Below are positions 48,298 to 58,100 of a stretch of 64,000 bases of DNA, piece after piece (positions within the stretch are counted from its first letter, which is position 1; each line of letters begins with the position of its first letter). The translations under genes and the position numbers were made by a program. The notes beneath the pieces were generated by a model, which saw only the letters and a list, made by a program, of their open reading frames with translations, did no database searches and was not told where the DNA came from. Source of the DNA: Brachionus plicatilis (taxonomy: Eukaryota; Rotifera; Eurotatoria; Ploima; Brachionidae); assembly GCA_010279815.1 (NCBI GenBank), contig QEOQ01000640.1:598117-662116 (forward strand), read 5' to 3'.

Positions 48298-48652
48298 ACA
48301 TCTTGAAGTTTAAGATCAAAATAATCAGATCATATAGTATTTTCTTAATAACTTTAGAATGGTATTTGATTAAATGTCTCTGCAAAATGCTAATTAATGC
48401 AACAAACATGCTAAATATAAGATGAAACTCTTTAAAATCTCTTCATTTTGCAGTAAAATGCACGTCTTTAAAAAGTATTTAATTCAACTGCGCAATTTAA
48501 CTGCAGATTTTTTGCAGAGCCTCATCCAATATTTAGCATGTTTGCTACTTTATTTAGCAGTTTTCAGAGAGATTTAATCAAACATCATTCAAAAGTTTTA
48601 AAGAAAATACTATTTGATTTGATTATTTTGATCTTAAACTTCAAGATGCCAC
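48298..48652. mobile_element. Hairpin MITE H4
   Basis: Left arm about 48298-48440 (CATCTTGAAGTTTAAGATC, AAAATAATCA, ATAGTATTTTCTT, GTTTGATTAAAT-type words, AACATGCTAAATAT) is the imperfect reverse complement of the right arm about 48508-48652, ending GATCTTAAACTTCAAGATG. The loop is about 65 bp. The short open frame spanning the right arm is a by-product. Confidence 0.8.
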
Positions 48653-48799
48653 AATCAGGAGAATATTTAAATATTCCTTCTAAAAATATCAAACAAAGAT
48701 TCAATCAAGTAACCTATAAGAATCAATCAAAAGATTTTCTGGAACCAAACATGTTTGATTTTGTTTTAAAAAATTGGAGGAAATCCACTTGCAAGTTGA

Positions 48800-48930
48800 C
48801 CTTTCTGTAAAAAAATTAATAAGTTTCCCTTCAAAAAAAGATCTGGATTAATTCCTGCTTTAATATCTAATAATAAGGAACTCAGAACTGATGTATAAAA
48901 AGCTGCTTTTTTGGTTTCAATATTGAACTA
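48800..48930 (+). pseudogene. Probable LINE pre-RT fossil fragment
   Basis: The frame KINKFPFKKRSGLIPALIS, then NNKELRTDV-stop-KAAF, resembles the segment just before reverse transcriptase in CR1-like LINEs (…K.S.IP.L...G.L..D..KA..FN.YF). It is short and weak. Confidence 0.4.
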
Positions 48931-48974
48931 ATTAATACCAAAAAAGATAGAGAAATAATTGAAAATTATTTTTA

Positions 48975-49115
48975 ATTTGGCCGCCGCATTAAATACCGGA
49001 AACGGAAAAAAATTTATATTGTTCGGACATTTTTTTTTAAATTTAAAAGTCCGGACTTGACTTGAAAAAAAAAATTTTCAGTAATTGACTTGACTTAAGA
49101 CTTGTGACTTTTGAT
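48975..49115 (+). repeat. Dispersed AGTCCGG-type repeat fragment, second copy
   Basis: CCGCCGCATTAAATACC, TTGTTCGGACAT, T9, then AGTCCGGACTTGACTT parallels bases 1045-1140 in order and orientation. Confidence 0.55.
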
Positions 49116-49124
49116 ATCTCCAAA

Positions 49125-49159
49125 GATTTTGATTTTGATTTTGATTTTGATTTTGATTT
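49125..49159. repeat. (GATTTT)n hexamer microsatellite
   Basis: Five perfect GATTTT units plus a partial sixth. Confidence 0.9.
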
Positions 49160-49539
49160 CAATTGAATTTTAAGATTTTTAGGGAAATTGTGATTGAAAA
49201 TAATTTTTTAAGGAAAGGATAGCATATTCATTACATTTTTTTTAATATTTAAAAAAAAAAACTTTTAGCTAGTTAAATTATTGCCTTTTTCAACAGTCAA
49301 AAGATCAAAAATTTCATTTAGAATTAGTAAAAGTAAAAGTAAAGTAAAGTAATATAATTTAAATACCGTGTCTTAACTTGTGGTGCAGCATAATCGAACG
49401 AGGAAATACAGTATATCTCAACCATCGCATATTTTCAATGCATTTTCAAAATTGTATTTAAATTTTTTATAAAACACAATAGAACATACCATATTGACTT
49501 AAAATTAAAAATATGTTAAAATATGATTTAATATTATTA

Positions 49540-49675
49540 TATCCAGGTGTCTAAAAAGATCTAAGTCTTTAAAAAGTTGTAGATCTTTCAGACTCAATTA
49601 TTCAAAAATTAAATTAAAATCTTTTTTAAAATTATATATATTCTGAAAGAGCATAAAATTTTCTACACCCTGGTA
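49540..49675. mobile_element. Possible mariner-type MITE
   Basis: The left end TATCCAGGTGTCTAAAAA and inverted right end TATACCAGGGTGTAGAAAA flank about 100 bp. Ends of the form TA-CCAGGGTGT and TA dinucleotides at both borders fit Tc1/mariner-derived MITEs. The arms are short and imperfect. Confidence 0.5.
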
Positions 49676-49679
49676 TATA

Positions 49680-50490
49680 GTTTTGTTTGGAAAAAAGGGT
49701 GAGCCAATTTTTATTTTTGAGAAAAAGCCAAAAAGAATACTTTTTTCCAGTTTAATCGTTTGTAGTCCCAAAGATTACTTAATAAGCCAATTTTTTTTTT
49801 TACAAAACGAGACAAAATTCTGAACAAATCTATGGTTTTACTTTTTTGAATTTATGTTTTATTTTATTTAAATAAAGTATTAAAATCATGTGATTTGATA
49901 TAAATTTTGAGTATTTAAATTATATTGACAATTTTTTGATATTTTAACTAAATATTGAAACCAATCCCATTAAATATTATTATTATACATGGATATAAAT
50001 TTTTTTTTGTACCCCCAAAAAAATGAAATCTACGGTTTCAAAAGACGTAGTTTACGAATTTTAAGTCAAAAATTAGAAATTCAGATAGCACTTAAGTTTT
50101 GGAATTTCTGGAACCTTATAATTTTCAATAAAAAAACAAGATATATTTAATTTTATAAATAATGAATTGAACTATTATTTTATTTTAAATTGATTGAAAA
50201 TATTTTTATATATTTATTCACAACTATATTTTAATTAAAAAATAATTTAATCGCAATTTATTAACATACTATAAATAAAATTTCTTTTTTTTTTTCCATG
50301 TTAAAAAATTTTGCGAATCGCTATGTTAAAGGATTTGTATATGAGGTTTGCACTCTTCCTCCATTTTTTATTAAATTTAAAACAAATATAAACTTTACAA
50401 ATTGTCTTGAATTTGAAAAATTTAAGCTTTTATTAGGCGGTTAATCAGTTACATTTAAAAAAAATTTTGGGAAAAAATTCAAAATTAGAA
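49680..50490. other. Gene-free spacer
   Basis: AT-rich DNA with no recognised feature. Confidence 0.4.
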
Positions 50491-50498
50491 AAGAAATG

Positions 50499-51437
50499 GT
50501 TTAATTTTTTGTGTTTGAATTATAAAATGTATCCAATGTTGAAATAACATTGAATAAGTGCGATGTTTCAAATATTTTTTTCAGTTTCAAATAAAAAATA
50601 ATTTTAAGCACTCATATTTCTTTTTTTAATAGAATAGTAAATTCCTGAATTATTTAGAAATTTGAAAAAAGTATTGAAAATTCTTTATTTTTCTTTTAAA
50701 TAATTTACTTATTTATCTGTACCTCTACCAACCTTCAGAATAAAAATATGTAAAACAAAAAAATTTAAAATAAAGTTAAATAAGATATAATAATATAAAA
50801 AATAATTAAAAAGAAAAAAAAGATAAAATATTTATTTAGGTTTTTTATTAATATTCAATCGTTGAAAAACTTGGTCTAGTCGGATACATAAACCATAGTT
50901 TTATGCAAACAATTGTTCTTGGGTTTTGTGAACTATTAGTTCATCTATTTTGTTGCTCACATAAAGGTGATCAAATGTCAAATTAAGTGAAAAACTTTAA
51001 TATTAGGAGAATAATTTTTAGTTTAGGTTAACTAATGGTTCATAAAACCTGAGAACAAAAATTGTTCCAGTATAATAGATGAACCATTGTTCACCTAACC
51101 GACTAGACCCATAAACTTCTTTTTTTTTTTCTTTAAAAACTTTTACTTTAGTGATAATTGAAGTTCGTTTGATGCAATGTATTGAATGCTCAATTTTAAA
51201 TAAATGCCAAACAGATCTTAGATAGTTTTTTAAACTACAAATATTTTCTTAAAGATCATCATATCACAAACTCAAAGTCAGAATTTATAAAAAAAACAAA
51301 GTTTTTCATGTTTGCAATGTTAACATAAAATTATTTTTTCTTTGAAACTGAAAAAAATATATGAAATATCCTACTTTTTCAATGTTATTTCAACATTGGA
51401 TACATTTTGTAATTCAAATACAAAAAATTAAACCAAA
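50499..51437. mobile_element. Inverted-repeat element, family R1, copy 2 (complete)
   Basis: Terminal inverted repeats of about 105 bp: 50499-50600 (AATGGTTTAATTTTTTGTG, CCAATGTTGAAATAACATTG) against 51331-51437 (AATGTTATTTCAACATTGG, AAAAAATTAAACCAAATT). The interior shares the T-rich start, ATATTCAATCGTT and GTGAAC/GTTCAC palindromic words with copy 1 at the window's left end. No coding capacity. Confidence 0.85.
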
Positions 51438-51520
51438 TTAATTTAAAAAAAAAAAGTTAAAAATGAGTTCAGATCATTCTTTAAATTTAAAGATTTGGCT
51501 TAAAAGATTAAAAAAAAGTC

Positions 51521-52374
51521 CAAAAAAAAAATGTATTGGTATTTTTTCAATGCAAGTTTTTCTTTTTTAAAATTTTTCCCTCAGAAATCGATTTCTTTAT
51601 TGATCAAATATAAATATTCATCTTTATTCATGCTCTTATTTTTGGCCAAAAAATCAAAAAAATGATTGCCAGGTCTAATTGACCCGACCGAGCTTTAACG
51701 GTATAAAAAAATGGGACTTTCTAGGGATAAAAAAATTTTAAAATGAGCTGGAAAATATTCTAAAAGAGGAAACAGAAAAGGAGAATCACAGAAAATCCTA
51801 GAACAAGATGTTTTTTATCTTGGTGATTATGCTTTATCAAATGAGGCTAAAAAACAAGAAGCATTCACTAAATTTCACTAAATTCAATTAAAAAAATAAA
51901 ATAATTCTTTGTATTTTTTGTTAAATGGAAAATTTTCTGTTTCACCTTTAAAGTTCCTCCATTCATTCATTTAATAAGAATTAAATTTTGTATTGGAATT
52001 TTTGTATGAAAATTTACATTTTTAAAAAAATTTCAATTTTTGAATATATTTTGAGTAAAACAATTTGTCTAGAAAAAAAACTATTTTCATCAGAATTTGC
52101 AGTTGATGCAACGACGACGAACACTCTTCATCCTCTATTCAAGCGAAAATAATCACCACCCGTTACATCCCTAGATGGGAATTGACATTTTCATATGGTC
52201 GGATTATGTTTATTTTGCACTGAAAAAAAGAACTTTACTTCGATTTCTATGTTTATCACTTTTATTTAAGTTTAAAGATGAATATCTATATTTGATCAAT
52301 AAAGAAATCGATTTCTGAGGGCAAAATTTTAAAAAAGAAAAACTTGCATTGAAAAAATACCAATACATTTTTTT
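51521..52374. mobile_element. Element H5 with nearly perfect about 105-bp inverted repeats
   Basis: Left 51521-51625 (AATGTATTGGTATTTTTTCA, ATGCAAGTTTTTCTTTTTTA, CCCTCAGAAATCGATTTC, TTTATTGATCAAATATA) is reverse-complemented at 52271-52374 with very few differences, so this is the youngest-looking of the hairpin elements. The interior, about 645 bp, has no long frame, and includes a slightly GC-richer part near 52105-52200. Confidence 0.88.
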
Positions 52375-52744
52375 TAGCAAGAAAATCTAGTATTTCGGGC
52401 AATGAACACTTTTTGTCAGCTTTAGAAACTGGGCTTAATACAAATATTTACATTAATTCAGAAATGAAAACTACCCGCTAATATGAAAAAAATCATAAAC
52501 TATTAGAAGAATTCAATTCAATTCAAGGCCTACTAACGTTTGTAATTTCTTAGTCTAAAAGCCCACTACGGGAACAAAATTGGCAAAATTTATATCTGAA
52601 TTTTACGATAGCAAAATAAAACTCAAAGGAAAGAATAATACCTTTATCCTTTTGTATTCTTCGTGCTAGCTATTAAATAAAAAAGTTTAAAAAAAACATA
52701 AATAACTCTACTAAAACCCGATAAACCAATAAAGTAGGGGAGGT

Positions 52745-52769
52745 GCGGAGGGGACGAAGTCCCCTCCGC
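52745..52769. other. Perfect GC-rich stem-loop
   Basis: GCGGAGGGGA, loop CGAAG, TCCCCTCCGC: a 10-bp perfect stem with 5-base loop, flanked by AT-rich DNA and lying 230 bp before the first sphingomyelinase start. Confidence 0.85.
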
Positions 52770-52888
52770 GACTTGTAAGTCTTTAAAGATTTTTTTTTAA
52801 ATTTATAGAATTAAATTTAACTTAAAATATATCTAAAATTTTTTTGAATTTTTTAATTCATACTTAATTTAATTATATTATGATTTGA

Positions 52889-52896
52889 TCACGTGA
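52889..52896. promoter_or_regulatory. CLEAR-like E-box TCACGTGA upstream of sphingomyelinase gene A
   Basis: The palindrome GATCACGTGAT contains TCACGTGA, the core bound by TFEB/MITF-type bHLH-zip factors that drive lysosomal genes in animals. It lies about 100 bp before the ATG of a lysosomal enzyme gene. The match is seen; binding is inferred. Confidence 0.5.
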
Positions 52897-52997
52897 TAGC
52901 TTTCAATTTAATTATTATTCTGAAAATAAAAAAAACGAAATTTTCAAAAATAACTATTGCATAAATCAATTTTTTTGCTTGAATAAAATCAATCTAA

Positions 52998-55031
52998 ATG
53001 CGATTAAAAACTCGTTTGACTTATTACCAGATAATAACTTTATATACTCTTTGGATATTATCACTGGTAGACAATTGTTTTGGTTTACCTTTTGAAAAAC
53101 AAGTCACTGACATCTGCCGCGACCAAATTGATTGTAAGTTTTTGCTAACAGAAGATTTGCGAAATAGGCAATATGGAAGACGTCCAACTAGGCATCAATT
53201 GTGTGATTTTTGCAGAATAACTTTACCTTTGGTACGAGAACTAATTAAAAGAAACAAAACAGATCACATTCATGACATAGCTTCGTTTGTGTGCGAAAAA
53301 TTGAACTTGGCTGATGATGTTGTTTGCAACATGGCAATTGAAGCATACCAAGTAAATAAAAAATTCAGCCTTATAACCGTAAAAATAATAAAATATAATT
53401 GAAGACTTCGGTGTTCAGTGTGACACGAAATACTGAACTTTCATCGCTTGAAATGTGTTCTTTGGCTCTTGGGTGCTCAAAAATTAAGAATCCAATAATT
53501 GCTTGGAATATAACTTTACCAGATGTGCCTAAACCTCCAGTTGAACCACTTAAACCTCCAAAACCAGACTCCAAAAAATTCCGCATCCTCCAGCTATCAG
53601 ATATTCACATTGATTTCGAATATCAGCCTGGTTCTTTGGCTGACTGTGATCAACCTTTATGTTGCAGGAATAAAAGTACATCTAAATCAAAAACTAAAGA
53701 TGACGAATCATCGGCTGGTTTTTGGGGTGATTATCGAAATTGTGATATACCTGTATGGACTGTTGAGGACATGTTTAGATACATAGCTAAAAATGAAAAA
53801 GTAGAAAAAAAATAAAAAATTATTTTGTTAATTGTTAATTTTATTTTTAGTTTGATTTGATATATTGGACAGGTGATTTGCCACCTCACAATATATGGAA
53901 CCAAACAAGAAGCGATCAATTAACTGCCTTAGAACATTTGACTCAGCTTTTTCTAAAATATTTTCCCAAAAAAGTAATTCTACCTGCTCTTGGTAACCAT
54001 GAATCAGCTCCTTGTAATTTGTAAGAAATTTAAAATCAAAAAAAAATATGATATTTAAAATTATTAAGATTTCCGACTCCAACAGTAAAAGAAGATAGTA
54101 TACAATGGCTGTATAATGCATTGGCGAAAGAATGGACTAAGACCGGTCTTCCGGACTCTTTATTTGAAAATATAAAAAAGTAACAATAAAATTTAACTTA
54201 ATTTTTATGATCAAAATTAATTATTAAATTTTTTTTTCTAAGTGGTGCTTTTTATACTATTAAAATTGCTCGTAATTTTCGAGTTATCTCTCTTAATACC
54301 AACTATTGTCCTAAAGAAAATTTTTGGTTATTTTTAAATTCGACTGATCCCTTAGGTCAATTGGACTGGTTTGTCAAAATACTTCAAGAAAGTGAGGACA
54401 ATGAAGAAAAGGTACATGTAATTGGACACATTGATCCAAGCCAATGTCTCGAAAGCTGGAGTGCAAATTATTATAAAATAGTGAACAGATACGAATCAAC
54501 AATTGTTGGTCAAATATTTGGTCACTCTCATAAAGATGAAATATCTCTATTTTACGATTTAGAAAATGTTACTAGGGCCGTCAATGTGGCTTATTTAGGT
54601 CCAAGTGTCACTACTTTGTCCTATCTAAACCCATCGTACAGAATTTATGAAGTAGACGGAAATCATCGATCAGCAACTTGGCAGATAAATGATTACACTA
54701 CGATGTATTTAAATTTGACAGAAGCCAATCTTTATAATCAGACAAAATGGAAAAAAGAATATTCGGCAAAAGGAGAATTTGAATTAGATAATTTGTTTCC
54801 TCAAAACTGGAGCGATTTAATAGACAAAATATTGGATAATATTGATGGTGATTTTTCTAATAAATTACTCAAGTAAATTAATTTTAACATTTAAGTAAAA
54901 ATGAATTAAAATAAATTTTTAGATTTTATTCAAAATCATCTGACAGTTTTCCTGAATGTGATTCAGATTGTAAAAAGAAGCTTTTTTGCAGTTTTAAACA
55001 ATCCCGATCAGACAGTTTCATACCGTGTTGA
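52998..55031 (+). CDS. Acid sphingomyelinase-like phosphodiesterase A (six exons)
   Basis: Exons 52998..53351, 53405..53800, 53851..54020, 54069..54179, 54243..54872 and 54923..55031 join in frame to 589 residues. The order is: signal peptide; saposin-B-like domain with spaced Cys (residues about 35-120); Pro-rich linker (PDVPKPPVEPLKPPKP); calcineurin-like metallophosphoesterase domain; Cys-rich C-terminus. Metal-site motifs are all present: SDIHIDFEY (about 183), WTGDLPPHN (about 257), LGNHESAP (about 297), VIGHIDPS and GQIFGHSHKDE. Family knowledge: Zn-dependent hydrolysis of sphingomyelin to ceramide and phosphocholine, lysosomal or secreted, with the saposin domain presenting lipid. First of three tandem paralogues; it lacks the linker intron found in B and C and has a private C-terminal intron (phase 2). 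Confidence 0.95.
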
Positions 55032-55219
55032 TAAAATGTTTTTTTTTAAATTTTAATTCAAAATAGATTCTGTTATCTATCATGATATTTTCATCTAAAA
55101 AAATTCTAAAATTTTTAAAATAAAATTATCTTTGTATAATTGAATTTGATAAACCTGTTAAGATACTGATACTACTAATCAGTATTTAATTTCAAACTAC
55201 TAGAAAAAAAATCATCAAA

Positions 55220-57993
55220 ATGTCGTTCAAATTTTTTGTTTTCTGGTCTATTTTAGTGGTAATTTACTCTTATCCAGTAAATAAGCAATGCAATGATTTG
55301 AAGTCTTGCTTCAGTAAAAATGAGGCACCAGATCCTAAGCAACTATGCGAGGCATGCTATGTAGTAATGCCCTTGGCAAGAGATATAATTAAAAAAAATG
55401 AGACAAAATTTATAAAAGAAATTGCTACTTTTATTTGCACCTATCTGAAAATTGAAGAATTACAAATTTGCTCTGATGCAATCGATTTATTTACAGTAAT
55501 TTTTAAATTTAAATTTTAATACTTTTTAAATTCTTATGTAGGTACCAGTATTAAATATTATTAACACAACTACACTGAATGATATTGAATTATGTTCAGT
55601 GGGATTAGGTTGTGGCCCAATAGCGAATCCTTTGCTTAATTGGAATATTTCATTGCCAAATAATCCAAAGCCTCCAGTAATTCCGCCAATTCCACCTTTG
55701 GTAATAATTAATATTAAATAATTTTTATTTGAAAATTTAATAATATTTAAAAGCCTGACGCTTCTAAATTAAAAATTTTGCATTTATCTGATATACATGT
55801 TGATTTTGAATATCAGCCAGGAGCTTTGGCTGATTGCGGGCAACCATTATGCTGCAGAAATTCGAGCACACCAAAATCGAACGCTGAGCACATCAAAAAT
55901 GATCAATATGCCGGATACTGGGGAGACTACAGAAACTGTGATGTACCGATTTGGACTGTTGAAAGCATGTTTGAAAATATAGCTAAAAATGAGCAAGTAA
56001 TATAAATGTTTTTTTTTGCAAAATTATTGATGTTACAGTAAAATTTCATGATATAGTTTTTTGATTTATTCAGATAGTTATTAATTTTTATTAAATTCAT
56101 TTAAATCTAAAAAAAAGAGATATTAGCTTGATTTTAGATTTTTTATTTAAAATTAAAAATTTATTTTTTTTTAAAATCAAAATTCTATTATTTTTCAAAA
56201 ATTTAAAAATTTGTGATACCCGGAACATTCTGAGAACATGTACAAAAAAATATGTAAGGTCAAGCTACTGTGATTTTCTAATATATTAGTTTTGTTTGAA
56301 GATAAATATATTGAAACAAGACTAACTACTCAGTTTGAAGCCCATTTTTTAAGCCATCGTTACCACCCAGTTATAAGCTTGTAGCTTTTTTTGCTAAAAA
56401 GTTATGCTTATTTGGAGCATAGCACTATTATCTTGTTGGATAACTTTAGAACCCAATTCCTAGTAAAAGGACATTTTTAAATTATCAAACTCAACTAGAA
56501 ACTTTATATTTTGGTCTAGTTCAAGAATATGAAGTCAGCTTATAAAATAACTCTTACTAATATTTCCAGTTTTAGGGTGTAAAGTATTCTTTTTCACTTT
56601 TGTCGGGTTTTATAAAGTTTCTGTGTTTTCAAAATTTATTTTCTAGTTAGAAATTTTGTAGTTGAAATTAATTTAATATTTCGTTTATTTATTAAAATTT
56701 TTTTTTTAAATTTAAATTAAAGAATTTAACTCATCTAAAAAGTTAAAAACTTTGAAGAAAATTTTTTTCAATTTTTTAATGTGCTTATATCTAAGAAATG
56801 AATATTTATTTTCATTTTAGTTTGATTTTATCTATTGGACTGGGGACTTGCCACCACACAATGTTTGGAAACAATCAAGAGAAGACCAGCTAAACGCTTT
56901 AGATGTTCTAACAAATCTATTTCAAAAATATTTTCCTAATAAAATTGTATATCCAGCACTTGGAAACCACGAAGCGACACCCGTCAATTTGTAACATAAT
57001 TAAATATTTTGTTATTTTTATAAATTTAAAAATTTTGAAATAGATATCCTCCCCCATTCATAAAAGAAGACAACATTTCATGGTTATATTCTAGACTGGC
57101 TGTGGACTGGATTAAGACCGGCTTGCCTGAATCCTTAGCCCAAAATATAACTAAGTAATTTTGGTTATTTTTTCCTTAAAATATTTTTTATATTAATTTT
57201 AAGGGGAGCCTTTTATTCGCTTCAATTATACCCAGGACTAAGATTAGTTTCACTTAATATGAACTATTGTCCCAATGAAAATTTTTACCTTTACATCAAC
57301 TCTACAGATCCACTAGGTCAATTAGCTTGGTTGATTGATATTCTGCAAAATAGTGAAAATATTGGAGAAAAAGTTCACATAATTGGTCACATACCACCAG
57401 AATCATGTCTAGAATCATTCAGCAAAAGCTATTATAAAATAATCAATCGGTATGAATCAACAATTGTAGGACAATTTTTCGGACATACACATTCAGAAAA
57501 ATTCAGAATTTTTTATGACTTGGAAGATCTTAAACGTCCTGTTAATGTTCTATATATATCCGGGAGTGTAACAACTTATTCCAATTTAAATCCAGGCTAT
57601 AGAATATTTACTGTTGACGGACTCTATAAAAATTCAAGTTTTCAAGTGTTAGATCATGAAACTCATTTTTTGAATTTAACCGAGTCAAATTTGACTCTCA
57701 AACCTGTTTGGAAAAAAGAATATTCCGCAAAAGTGTTTTCAATTTTTTTTTTTTTGATAAAATTTAACTTTTTTTAAATGTAGGAAGCCTTTAATTTGAC
57801 AAGCCTCTATCCGCAAGACTGGAATAATCTTCTCAACAAGTTATCAAAAAATTTGAATAGTCCTGAATTAGATAAGCTATACAGATACTATTCAAAATCG
57901 TCTGATAATCAACAATCATGTGATTTGGGGTGTAGAAAAAGCTTTGTTTGTGATTTTCGTCAATCCAGATCGGATAACTTTATACCTTGTTAA
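55220..57993 (+). CDS. Acid sphingomyelinase-like phosphodiesterase B (seven exons)
   Basis: Exons 55220..55495, 55542..55700, 55754..55996, 56821..56990, 57044..57154, 57204..57732 and 57784..57993 join to 565 residues. It has a signal peptide, saposin-like domain, short Pro linker and phosphoesterase domain. Its motifs are LSDIHVDFEYQPG, WTGDLPPHNVW, LGNHEATP, IIGHIPPES and GQFFGHTHSEK, and the tail ends FIPC. All predicted metal ligands are retained, so it should be active. It starts 188 bp after gene A ends. An intron splits the linker (shared with C, absent in A), and a private phase-0 intron follows EYSAK. The 824-bp third intron is AT-rich and carries no recognised element. Confidence 0.94.
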
Positions 57994-58100
57994 ATTTTTT
58001 TAATTTTATCATTTTAACAAAACAAATAGTGATAATTGAATAGATAATAAATAGGCTTTAACTTTTTATATTTTTTTAATATGAATATATTATTTTAAAA

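Noticed and set aside
48538..48810. 90-residue frame as a gene
   Set aside because: It lies mostly in the right arm of hairpin element H4 and runs into LINE-like sequence.
52745..52769. GC stem-loop as a bacterial intrinsic terminator or contamination
   Set aside because: No T-run directly follows it, and flanking sequence and neighbouring genes are typical of the same eukaryotic genome.
57732..57784. Stop after EYSAKVFSIFFF in sphingomyelinase B as a truncation
   Set aside because: A GTGTTT..TGTAG intron leads to an in-frame exon encoding the conserved Cys-rich C-terminus.
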